Made by a program: the position numbers and the translations under genes
Assembly (NCBI RefSeq): GCF_009363855.1
Contig: NZ_CP045423.1
Coordinates: 2,696,001-2,760,000 of the forward strand
Length of the DNA: 64,000 nucleotides
Direction of reading: 5' to 3'
From: Microvirga thermotolerans
GTDB lineage: Bacteria > Pseudomonadota > Alphaproteobacteria > Rhizobiales > Beijerinckiaceae
Shown here: one piece after another, positions 57,211-64,000 of the stretch
Layout of the letters: the number at the start of each line of letters is the position of its first letter
Numbering within the stretch: the first letter of the stretch is position 1
The notes under the pieces: generated by a model
What the model saw: only the letters and a program-made list of their open reading frames with translations
The model's database searches: none
Told to the model about the DNA's origin: nothing

Positions 57211-58307
57211 GGTGCGGAATCGGTCAGCTTCAGTTCCTGCGCCAGCGCGTCGATGGTCTCGAGGCCGGCCCTGTCCTGCGCCAGGGCCTCGCGGGCGCGC
57301 CGCGCGGCGGCGGCGGCCTTGTCGCGCTGTCCGAGGACCGCATAGGAGCGCACGAGGCGGGTCCACTCCTCGGGAGTGCCGCCCTGGGCTTCGAGCCGGC
57401 TGGCCAGCCCCTGGACCATGCCCGCGATGGCGTCGGCATCGGGACCCTTTCGCACGGCCTCCGCGGCGGCGCCTTGATTCCCGTCAATCCGGGCGATCTG
57501 CTCCTGGACGAAGCCGCGCCAGGGCGCATCGGGCGGCGAGGAGGAGAGGATGTCCCGGTAGGCCGCCTTGGCCTTTTCGGGCTGCCCGTCCTGCTCCGCC
57601 GCGCGGGCGAGGTAGAGCCGGGCCTTGGCGGAGGACGGATCGAGGGAGAGCGCCTCCTGGAAGGCGGCCTGCGCCTCCGCGGTCACCATGCCGTCCCGCG
57701 CGATCACCAGGGCTTCGCCGTAGTTGGCGAGGCGTCCCGCGTCCCGGCCCAGGTAGCGCAGAGCCGATTCGTAGGCCCTGACCGCCTCTTCCGAGCGGCC
57801 CATGCGGAGATAGACCGGCGCCAGCACCTCCCAGCCCCGCCCGTCCTGCGGCTGCCTGGCGAGATGCGCCTCGATCTGCGCGACGGCCGTTCCGAGGTCG
57901 AGCTTGTCCGCATCGCGACGCAGCTGAGCGCCGGGGGGCTCGCTCAGGAGATGGGGAGAGCCGTAGGCTCCGTAGACGGCGAGGGCGACGATCGGCAGGA
58001 CCGACAGGGCAAGGGTCGACGCCGCACGGCGGCGGCGGAGGGCCGGTTCGCCCATGGCGAGGGCGCCGGACTTCCTAGCGCCGCTGGCGCGCAGCAGCCG
58101 CCGGGCCGCCTCCGCCTTGGCAGCTTCCGCCTCCTCCGGCAGGAGCATGCCCCGGTCCCGGTCCCGCTCGATCTCCGCGATCTGGTCCCGGTAGAACTGC
58201 GTGTCGGGGTCGGCCTGCCCCGCGACGGCAGCCGCGCGCGACAGCGGCCACAGGACCGCCATCACGGCCGCCGCCGTCATCGCCATGAGAATGACCCAGA
58301 TCATCAT
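57207..58307 (-). CDS. ccmI: Cytochrome c maturation protein CcmI
   Basis: A 366-residue TPR protein that binds apocytochrome c for the heme lyase. N-terminal span [20 protein letters not shown], a CcmI-type loop [20 protein letters not shown], a second span [17 protein letters not shown], then tetratricopeptide repeats (about 145-320) such as [20 protein letters not shown]. First gene of the ccmIEFH set. The gap of 72 bases to the kinase stop holds no clear promoter for another gene. Confidence 0.93.
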   Translation of the reverse strand: MMIWVILMAMTAAAVMAVLWPLSRAAAVAGQADPDTQFYRDQIAEIERDRDRGMLLPEEAEAAKAEAARRLLRASGARKSGALAMGEPALRRRRAASTLALSVLPIVALAVYGAYGSPHLLSEPPGAQLRRDADKLDLGTAVAQIEAHLARQPQDGRGWEVLAPVYLRMGRSEEAVRAYESALRYLGRDAGRLANYGEALVIARDGMVTAEAQAAFQEALSLDPSSAKARLYLARAAEQDGQPEKAKAAYRDILSSSPPDAPWRGFVQEQIARIDGNQGAAAEAVRKGPDADAIAGMVQGLASRLEAQGGTPEEWTRLVRSYAVLGQRDKAAAAARRAREALAQDRAGLETIDALAQELKLTDSAP

Positions 58308-58379
58308 GAGTGCCTACTTAACGCGGGCTTTGCTCAAGCACGACGGTGGCACGGTGTCACGCGCTAATCCTTTCCACCG

Positions 58380-59777
58380 TCATTTTCGGCCTCCCGGCAG
58401 CTCCAGCACGGCGCGCAGGCCGCCGAGGGGCGAGGCGTCCAGCCGCAGGGCTCCGCGGTAGAGCACGGCGAGGTCCTTGACGATGGAGAGGCCGAGGCCG
58501 GAGCCGGGCTTGGTCTCGTCGAGCCGCCGGCCGCGCTTGATCATTTCCGTCCGCGCGGCCTCGGGCAGGCCCGGGCCGTCGTCGTCGATCAGGAGGCGGA
58601 ACCGGGAACGCTCGTCGTCCTCCTGCACGATCTCCGCCGTCACGACGATGCGGCTCGCGGCCCACTTGGCCGCGTTGTCGATGAGGTTTCCGGCCATCTC
58701 CTCCAGGTCCTGGCGCTCGCCCCGGAAGCGCAGCCCGGCGGGCAGCTCGGCCTCGATGTCCAGATCCTTGTCCCGATAGATCTTGGCGAAGGTCCGGGTC
58801 AGGCCGTCGATCACCGGCTCGACGTCCGTCAGGGTGCCGAGGGTGCCGGCGAGCGCCGCGGCGCGGGCGCGGTCGAGATAGTAGTTCACCTGGTCGCGCA
58901 TCACGGCGGCCTGCTCGCGGATGCGGGCGGCCACGTCGCCGGGGGCGTTCTCGGCCTCGTTCACGATGATGCTCAGGGGCGTCTTGAGGGCATGGGCGAG
59001 GTTGCCGACCTGGGTCCGCGCCCGCTCGAGGATCTCCCGGTTCGTTTCGAGAAGCAGGTTCAGGTCCTTGGCGAGGGGGGCGATGTCGCGGGGATATTCG
59101 CCCACCACCCGCTCCGCCTCTCCCCGCCGGATGGCGCCGAGCGCCCGGCGCAGGTTGGCCAGGGGCCTCAGGCCGAAGCGGATCTGCAGGAGGGTCGTGA
59201 AGCCGAGGGCGAGCCCCAGCAGGGTGAAGGTCACGGTGAGGGCGAACAGGAAGCGCCGCACGTCGTTGACGATCTCGTCGGCCGGACCGGCGACGCGGAT
59301 CACGAAGCGCCCGTCCTCCCCGAGGTCGATGTCCCGCTCGATGATGCGCAGCTCCCGATCGTCGGGAGCCCTCCCGTAGCCGCGGCGGATCTGGCCGAAG
59401 CCTTCGTCCCCTGGCGGCGTGAGCACGGGAAGCTGGCCCCCGAAGAGCGATTTCGAGGACCGGATGTCCCGGGGCGCCGCGTCGGGCCGGCCCACCTGCC
59501 AGTACCATCCGGACAGGGGAAGCTCGAAGCGCGGGTCGCCCACCGGGCCGAGGTCCCGGTCCGGATCGCCGGGCGCCACGAGGTTGGAGGCGAGCGTGTT
59601 GGCGTAGACCAGGAGGCGCTGGTCGAAGGCCCGCTCCGTGTTGTCCCGGTAGAGGGTCGACAGGATGAGGCCGGAGATCAGGAGGATGGCGAAGCTCCAG
59701 AACACCGCCGACATGGCGAGGCGGACGGCGATCGAGCGGCTGGCGAGCCGCTCGAGGAGCGAGGGCTTCTCGGTCAC
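58380..59777 (-). CDS. feuQ: FeuQ-like sensor histidine kinase
   Basis: A 465-residue membrane kinase of the PhoQ/FeuQ type. GTG start at 59777 overlaps the response regulator stop (GTGA). Membrane spans near 20-43 and 183-205 flank a periplasmic domain with SGWYWQVG and RFVIRVAGPADEIVNDVRRF. HisKA: TQVGNLAHALKTPLSIIVNE with phospho-His; HATPase_c: NLIDNAAKWAASRIV, DDDGPGLPEAAR and GSGLGLSIVKDLAV. In Sinorhizobium and Rhizobium the FeuQ kinase controls ndvA and osmotic adaptation; that role here is inference. Confidence 0.85.
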   Translation of the reverse strand: MTEKPSLLERLASRSIAVRLAMSAVFWSFAILLISGLILSTLYRDNTERAFDQRLLVYANTLASNLVAPGDPDRDLGPVGDPRFELPLSGWYWQVGRPDAAPRDIRSSKSLFGGQLPVLTPPGDEGFGQIRRGYGRAPDDRELRIIERDIDLGEDGRFVIRVAGPADEIVNDVRRFLFALTVTFTLLGLALGFTTLLQIRFGLRPLANLRRALGAIRRGEAERVVGEYPRDIAPLAKDLNLLLETNREILERARTQVGNLAHALKTPLSIIVNEAENAPGDVAARIREQAAVMRDQVNYYLDRARAAALAGTLGTLTDVEPVIDGLTRTFAKIYRDKDLDIEAELPAGLRFRGERQDLEEMAGNLIDNAAKWAASRIVVTAEIVQEDDERSRFRLLIDDDGPGLPEAARTEMIKRGRRLDETKPGSGLGLSIVKDLAVLYRGALRLDASPLGGLRAVLELPGGRK

Positions 59778-60445
59778 GTCTTGGTCTGGCCGGTGTCGAG
59801 GAGGTAGCCGAGGCCGCGCACCGTCTGGATGATGTCGACGCCGAGCTTCTTGCGCAGGCGGCCGATGAAGACCTCGATCGTGTTGGAATCGCGGTCGAAA
59901 TCCTGATCGTAGAGGTGCTCGGTCAGCTCCCCGCGGGACACGATGCGGCCCGTGTGGTGCATGAGGTAGGACAGGAGCCGGTACTCGTGCGAGGTGAGCC
60001 GGATCGGATTGCCGTCGACGGCGACCCGGCCGGAGCGCGTGTCGAGCTTGACCGGCCCGCAGGTGATCTCGCTGGTGGCATGGCCGGTGGCGCGGCGCAG
60101 CAGCGCCCGCACCCGCGCCAGCAGCTCCTCGATGTGGAAGGGCTTCGTCACGTAGTCGTCGGCCCCCGCATCGAAGCCCTGGACCTTGTCGCTCCAGCGG
60201 TCGCGGGCGGTGAGGATGATGACGGGCATCTTGCGCCCCTCGCGCCGCCACGCGGTGAGGACGGAGACCCCGTCCACCTTGGGCAGGCCGAGGTCGAGGA
60301 TCGCGGCGTCGTAGGGCTCTGTCTCGCCGAGAAACTGCCCCTCCTCCCCGTCGAACGCGGAATCGACCGCATAGCCCGCATGCTCCAGGGCCGTCACGAT
60401 CTGCTGATGGAGAGTCCTGTCGTCTTCGACAACGAGAAGGCGCAC
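59774..60445 (-). CDS. feuP: FeuP-like response regulator
   Basis: A 223-residue OmpR-family regulator. MRLLVVEDDRTLHQQIVTAL, Asp51 in YDAAILDLGLPKVDGVSVL, GADDYVTKPFHIEELLARVR, then winged helix LTSHEYRLLSYLMHHTGRIV, DRDSNTIEVFIGRLRKKLG and VRGLGYLLD. The FHxEE after the conserved Lys is common in PhoP/FeuP. It is coupled to the kinase gene and preceded, 14 bases upstream, by a small periplasmic protein gene. Confidence 0.9.
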   Translation of the reverse strand: MRLLVVEDDRTLHQQIVTALEHAGYAVDSAFDGEEGQFLGETEPYDAAILDLGLPKVDGVSVLTAWRREGRKMPVIILTARDRWSDKVQGFDAGADDYVTKPFHIEELLARVRALLRRATGHATSEITCGPVKLDTRSGRVAVDGNPIRLTSHEYRLLSYLMHHTGRIVSRGELTEHLYDQDFDRDSNTIEVFIGRLRKKLGVDIIQTVRGLGYLLDTGQTKT

Positions 60446-60459
60446 GCTACGAGCTTCCT

Positions 60460-60774
60460 TTAGTGAACGGATTTGACCCGGCCTGACGAGCCGTCGATCG
60501 TCACTTGAACGATGCGGCCGTTCTTCTGCAAGGCCATGATAACATAAACGAGAGCGTCGTTGCTGCGGCAGAGGCTCGCCCGCACCACATCGGCATTGGG
60601 CACCTGCCGGCGCGCGGTGATGACGGCCGAGGCCGGCGCGACGATGCTCTTGGAGGCGACCGCCTCCTGCATCTCGCGGGGAAGCAGGCAGTTGTCGAGC
60701 GCAACGGGCGCGCCCTGCGCATGGGACGCCCCCACCAATGCCCCCAGGGCTATGACCGACAAGACCAGACGCAT
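60460..60774 (-). CDS. Small periplasmic protein, candidate FeuN
   Basis: A 104-residue exported protein: signal peptide to about ASHAQ, then CLLPREMQEAVASKSIVAPA, QVPNADVVRASLCRSND, and a C-terminal beta part ALVYVIMALQKNGRIVQVTI, DGSSGRVKSVH that reads like the second strand pair of a PepSY fold. Two cysteines may form a disulfide. In Sinorhizobium meliloti a small periplasmic protein, FeuN, encoded directly upstream of feuPQ, represses the kinase. Position, size and export fit; homology is not verified, so no symbol is given. Confidence 0.72.
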   Translation of the reverse strand: MRLVLSVIALGALVGASHAQGAPVALDNCLLPREMQEAVASKSIVAPASAVITARRQVPNADVVRASLCRSNDALVYVIMALQKNGRIVQVTIDGSSGRVKSVH

Positions 60775-60856
60775 GAGGCCAATCTGCCGCAGCCGCACTG
60801 AACGGTTCCTGAATGTAATACTGGATCGGAGTCCTGTCCTCCGGGATCCGTCCCAG

Positions 60857-60896
60857 GCATCGAACCCGAAAGGAGTAGGGCTTCCGGGTTCGATGC
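60857..60896. terminator. 12-bp perfect stem-loop
   Basis: GCATCGAACCCG, 16 bases, CGGGTTCGATGC. It lies 54 bases past the holin-like gene stop and 83 bases upstream of the FeuN-like start, both on the minus strand. No T run follows. Confidence 0.5.
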
Positions 60897-60949
60897 GCCC
60901 TTCCCTGAGCGGAGTGCCGAAGCCGGGGAAGGCGGGTCTTCCTCGGCCG

Positions 60950-61159
60950 TCAGGCCGAGACCCGCTTCGTCGCCGCGATGCGGAACACGGTCGAGGCGAT
61001 GAAGCTCGCGGCCGCGATCAGCTGCATCAGCGCCTCCGCGAAGGCGTCCGTCTGGAGCGGCGAGGCATCGAGCCCCAGCAGGGAAAGCACGAGCGCGGCG
61101 AGGCCGATGAGATTGGCCCACACGGTGCGGCTGGCGAGAAGCGACTTGGTGTCGGTCAT
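60950..61159 (-). CDS. Holin-like small membrane protein
   Basis: A 69-residue protein with two hydrophobic helices (TVWANLIGLAALVLSLLGLD and QLIAAASFIASTVFRIAA), a short loop and a basic end TKRVSA. TKSLLASRTVWANLIG is typical of holin-like proteins encoded next to phage or gene-transfer-agent endolysins. Its ATG overlaps the stop of the endolysin gene (ATGA), so the two are made together. It would form the pore that lets the endolysin out. Confidence 0.75.
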   Translation of the reverse strand: MTDTKSLLASRTVWANLIGLAALVLSLLGLDASPLQTDAFAEALMQLIAAASFIASTVFRIAATKRVSA

Positions 61160-61716
61160 GGGATCACTCCGTTCGATGTTGAGGGTGAAGGCGACGCGAG
61201 CCGGAGAGCCTCCCGCTCGATCGTGAGGGCCCGCCGTCGCCATCCGCGGCCGAAGACGGGCCAGGTCGGAAGCCTGGACAGAAAGGCGAGTCGGAGGCGC
61301 GTCAGGCGGCGGACCGCCTCGGCCGCATCGGCCGCCCCGGCGGCGGCGAGGGTGCGCGGCCCGACGATCCCGTCCGCCGCAAGCCCGAGCGCCTCCTGCA
61401 GCAGGCTCGCGGCCCGGGCGGGGCCGGAATGGACCGCGATGTCGAAGACCGCCAGCCCGATGCCCGGCGGCAGGGCGTCGCCCTGGATCGGATCCCAGTA
61501 GAAGCGGCGATAGATCGAGGCCGCCTCCTCCCGGCCGAGCCGTCGCACGTCATCGACCGAGGCGGACCGCCCCCGGGCCTGGGACAGCGTCCGGCGCGTG
61601 ATGCCGAGATTGGTGGCTCCGCCGGGATCGGAGGGGTGATGAACGAAGCCGCCCTCCTGGATGAGGACCTGGGCCAGGGCCTCCTCGAAGGAAGAGAGCC
61701 GCGAGGTCTGCGTCAT
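61156..61716 (-). CDS. GH108-family endolysin (N-acetylmuramidase)
   Basis: A 186-residue glycoside hydrolase 108 protein. Catalytic Glu21 in VLIQEGGFVHHPSDPGGATN with the following NLGITRRTLS, then FYWDPIQGDALPPGIGLAVF, DIAVHSGPARAASLLQEALG (the peptidoglycan-binding domain 3 part) and VGPRTLAAA. It cuts the sugar backbone of peptidoglycan. No signal peptide, so it needs a holin; the neighbouring holin-like gene fits. It starts one base after the DUF2793 stop. Confidence 0.88.
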   Translation of the reverse strand: MTQTSRLSSFEEALAQVLIQEGGFVHHPSDPGGATNLGITRRTLSQARGRSASVDDVRRLGREEAASIYRRFYWDPIQGDALPPGIGLAVFDIAVHSGPARAASLLQEALGLAADGIVGPRTLAAAGAADAAEAVRRLTRLRLAFLSRLPTWPVFGRGWRRRALTIEREALRLASPSPSTSNGVIP

Positions 61717-61717
61717 G

Positions 61718-63247
61718 TCAGATCTCCGCCTGGAGGCCGATATGGGCCGAGGAACCGAGATGGAGGAAGCCCGCCGCTCCCGCCGCGCCCGTGAAGGACG
61801 TCGCCGCCTGGAAGCGGAGGATGGCCGAGGACGGGCTCGAGGCCGCGACCGAGACCGAGACGCCGCCCGACTGGCCGATCCACGTGCCCGTCGTGCTGTC
61901 GAGAAACCCGAACTGGCCGCCCGTGGGAGACGCTGCGGCCCAGCTGAAGGCGTTCGTCGCCACGGCGGGAGCCGCACGCATGGGAGAGGTCATGGGCACG
62001 GGAATGTCGATCAGGTTCGCGTTCCTGCGCAGCCCGAGGCAGGGCAGCACGCCCGGCACTCCCGTGACGGAGAGCCTCTGGTAATAGCGCCGGCACCGCA
62101 TCTCCTCGATGTCCGCCGGCTCGCGCAGCCAGGGCGTCGGGTTCGGCCCGACCTCGAGCTTGAGCCGCTTGAAGGTGACGGTGCTCGAGGTCGTGAGCAG
62201 GAGCCGGATATGCCCGGTCTCGGACGCGTCGAGGGTCACGGTGACCGACGTCCGCCCGGGGCCCGCCGGAAGGATCGCCTCCCGGGTGCCGATGGTCGCC
62301 GCCACCGGCTGGGAAAGATCGGACACCGACAGGGTCAGCGTGCAGCCCGCGAAACTCGGCGCGCCGAGAAGCGTCTCGGCCAGGGATGCGTCGATCGTCT
62401 GCTCGGCGCTTCCCTGGAGCGAGATGGTCCCGTCGGCCGCCCGCGAGAGGACCAGGCTGCCGGAGCCGGCCTTCCAGCGGTCGAAGCCGTAGGTGCCTGG
62501 AATGAGCAGGCTGCCGGTGTAGCCCCGCTGGTTGACCGTGAAGGCCGAGTTCATGATGAGGTTGGCGCCGACCGGCGCCGTACCGCGCGGAAACGAGACG
62601 ACGCCGGTGCGGTTGTCCACCTTCACCGCATCGAGCCAGGTGCTCCCGTCGGGAGAAACGCGCAGACTGAAATCGTCGACCCCCGTCAGTCCCGCCTCGG
62701 CCCGTCCGCTGTAGCCCGTCTGGAAGATCAGCGAGAGGACGTTGCGGGCGGCGGGCTTGTTGAGCACGAGGCGCAGGTCGTCGGTGCCGCCCTGATCGCC
62801 CCTGCGCGCATCGAAGAGCGCAGCGTTGAGATTTGCGGCGAGCCGGTTGAGGGCATCCGCTTCCGTTCCGATGCCGAGGCGGTCGAGCCGGTCGATGGCG
62901 CGAAGGCAGCTCCCCGCCTCCTTCCATGCCGTGCCGTCGAAGACGAGGAGCAGGCTCTCGGCCTCCACATAGGCGCACCAGCCGGCCCGCGGCGCCAGAA
63001 AGCGCCACGCGCCGAGATCGAACAGGGCGATCGTGCCTTCGTGGCCGGCGAAGGCGCCGCCGGCCCCCTCCCCGACGAGATACCGCTCGCCCTCCTCGGG
63101 CGATGCGGGCGGGCTCGTGCGGTTGCGCTCCCTGACCGCGAGTTGGACGAGGGCGTCGAGGATCGCGATGGCTTCGTTGTGGGTGACGTGTTTCTGCGCC
63201 TGCGCTGCGGCGAGCAGCGGCAGCGCCAGATGAGGCGTCGTCGTCAT
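61718..63247 (-). CDS. DUF2793 protein, phage/GTA spike-like
   Basis: A 509-residue protein. The N-terminal DUF2793 domain (about 1-110) has TPHLALPLLAAAQAQKHVTH, NEAIAILDALVQLAVRER, EEGERYLVGEGAGGAFAGHE and WCAYVEAESLLLVFDGTAWK, the usual family pattern. The middle and C-terminal parts are beta-rich, with NLIMNSAFTVNQRGYTGSLL and KLEVGPNPTPWLREPADIEE, RRYYQRL as in tail-fibre or spike proteins that bind surface sugars. In Rhodobacter gene transfer agents, the head spike protein GhsA has a DUF2793 domain (from memory). This gene heads a cassette with endolysin and holin. Confidence 0.8.
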   Translation of the reverse strand: MTTTPHLALPLLAAAQAQKHVTHNEAIAILDALVQLAVRERNRTSPPASPEEGERYLVGEGAGGAFAGHEGTIALFDLGAWRFLAPRAGWCAYVEAESLLLVFDGTAWKEAGSCLRAIDRLDRLGIGTEADALNRLAANLNAALFDARRGDQGGTDDLRLVLNKPAARNVLSLIFQTGYSGRAEAGLTGVDDFSLRVSPDGSTWLDAVKVDNRTGVVSFPRGTAPVGANLIMNSAFTVNQRGYTGSLLIPGTYGFDRWKAGSGSLVLSRAADGTISLQGSAEQTIDASLAETLLGAPSFAGCTLTLSVSDLSQPVAATIGTREAILPAGPGRTSVTVTLDASETGHIRLLLTTSSTVTFKRLKLEVGPNPTPWLREPADIEEMRCRRYYQRLSVTGVPGVLPCLGLRRNANLIDIPVPMTSPMRAAPAVATNAFSWAAASPTGGQFGFLDSTTGTWIGQSGGVSVSVAASSPSSAILRFQAATSFTGAAGAAGFLHLGSSAHIGLQAEI

Positions 63248-63337
63248 GAGATGAACCTGTTGTCGATGAAGGACGGAACGGGCCGCTTTCACGCGGCGCG
63301 GTGGGCGTTCGAATTTCAGGCGAGAAGGCGCCTCGCC

Positions 63338-64000
63338 CTATCCCTCCGCGCTCCTGAACGATGCGACCGCGTTGCGGCCCTCGGCTTTTGCCCGGTAGAG
63401 GGCGCTGTCGGCCTCGCGCAGAAGGCGCTCGACCGTGGCGTCGGTGCCGGTGGCGCAGCCTGCGCTGACGGTCACGTCGATCCGCGCGCCCTGCGCGATC
63501 TTGTCGACGGAGGAGAAGGCGCGCCTGATCCCGTTCGCCAGGGCTTCCGCATCCGCGCCGCCCAGAGGAACCATCGCGGCGAACTCCTCGCCTCCCAGAC
63601 GGGCGAAGACGCCCCTGGGGAGGTGCTCCGCCAGGATGCGGGCGAAGATCACCAGAACGTGATCGCCGGCTTCATGGCCGAAGCGGTCGTTGATCGCCTT
63701 GAAGTTGTCGAGGTCGAACAGCAGGCAGCTGACGGCGGTCCGCTGGGCGACGAGGGCGGAAGCCTTCTCGAAAAAGGCCCGCCTGTTCGGAATGCCCGTG
63801 AGGGAATCCACAAGGGCAGCCTGCTTGTACTCCCATTCGAGCTGCTCCTTCGCCATGGACAGGAACACGAAGGCAAGAGTCGGCATGAAGGTCGCCATCG
63901 CGAAGGCCATGGGTCCGGACCATCTCTCGTCCGGAAGCGCCATCCAGAACGCGAGCGCAAGGGAGAAGCCGACGGTGCCGCGAAAGATGTTGAACACCAC
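63338..64000 (-). CDS. Diguanylate cyclase (GGDEF), N-terminus cut by window edge
   Basis: At least 220 residues, open to the right edge. Two or more membrane segments are seen (FSLALAFWMALP and AFAMATFMPTLAFVFLSMA), then a GGDEF domain with DSLTGIPNRRAFFEKAS, LLFDLDNFKAINDRFGHEAG and the active site ARLGGEEFAAMVP. GGEEF is a catalytically competent variant, so it should make cyclic di-GMP from GTP. No RxxD inhibitory site is evident before the active loop. The start and any sensor domain lie beyond 64000. Confidence 0.9.
   Translation of the reverse strand: MVFNIFRGTVGFSLALAFWMALPDERWSGPMAFAMATFMPTLAFVFLSMAKEQLEWEYKQAALVDSLTGIPNRRAFFEKASALVAQRTAVSCLLFDLDNFKAINDRFGHEAGDHVLVIFARILAEHLPRGVFARLGGEEFAAMVPLGGADAEALANGIRRAFSSVDKIAQGARIDVTVSAGCATGTDATVERLLREADSALYRAKAEGRNAVASFRSAEG

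Overview
The window is high-GC chromosomal DNA from an alphaproteobacterium of the Hyphomicrobiales (Rhizobiales), most like Methylobacteriaceae such as Microvirga. That placement is inferred from the gene set and order: CimA, class II DAHP synthase, a tctCBA transporter, FeuP/FeuQ-like regulators, DegP-regulator-kinase-GlnE order, cycHJKL-type ccmIEFH, EcfG-type stress promoters, and an endolysin/holin cassette of gene-transfer-agent style. Most of it is ordinary core genome; the less ordinary material lies in short intergenic stretches and small secreted genes.

Layout. 1-2.3 kb: small secreted proteins (DUF2865, VOC, CreA). 2.6-9.4 kb: overlapping cysS-GNAT-cimA operon, gltX, a 27-residue membrane peptide behind an EcfG-type promoter, and DAHP synthase. 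9.5-10.4 kb: a compositionally different patch with an orphan ORF and a repeat. 10.4-16.4 kb: gor and an O-antigen-ligase-like gene, then tctC, an intrinsic terminator, tctB and tctA, ending in a second copy of the same repeat. 16.4-21.8 kb: DUF2059 protein, rpiA, gph, tRNA-Val(CAC), L,D-transpeptidase, DUF971 and moaA. 21.8-25 kb: an amino-acid binding protein, a beta-hydroxyacid dehydrogenase and a lectin-cadherin-RTX protein. 25-30.1 kb: a reverse-strand run with enoyl-CoA hydratase, uracil-DNA glycosylase, thermonuclease and cobT, then the forward genes cobS, DUF1289 and a membrane aspartic protease. 30-34 kb: sulfite exporter, an ADYC-type secreted protein next to a pentapeptide-repeat secreted peptide, dusA, and another EcfG-promoter secreted protein. 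34.3-41 kb: ureE, guanine deaminase and xdhABC (purine degradation), then a glyoxalase. 41-47.4 kb: pepN, a PAS sensor kinase and a glycosyltransferase. 47.6-58.3 kb: glnE, kinase, regulator, degP, ccmHFEI, all reverse. 58.4-60.8 kb: feuQ-feuP with a candidate feuN. 60.9-63.2 kb: holin-like protein, GH108 endolysin and DUF2793 protein. The right edge cuts a GGDEF protein.

How the parts work together. CimA feeds isoleucine synthesis from pyruvate. Guanine deaminase and xanthine dehydrogenase turn guanine into xanthine and urate, whose end product urea would need urease, for which UreE supplies nickel. CcmIEFH mature c-type cytochromes. DegP and its two-component pair look like an envelope-stress module, and FeuPQ plus the small periplasmic protein look like an osmotic/envelope sensing module. 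MoaA supplies the molybdenum cofactor that XdhB needs. Two small genes carry exact GGAAC-N16-CGTT promoters and are predicted members of the general stress regulon.
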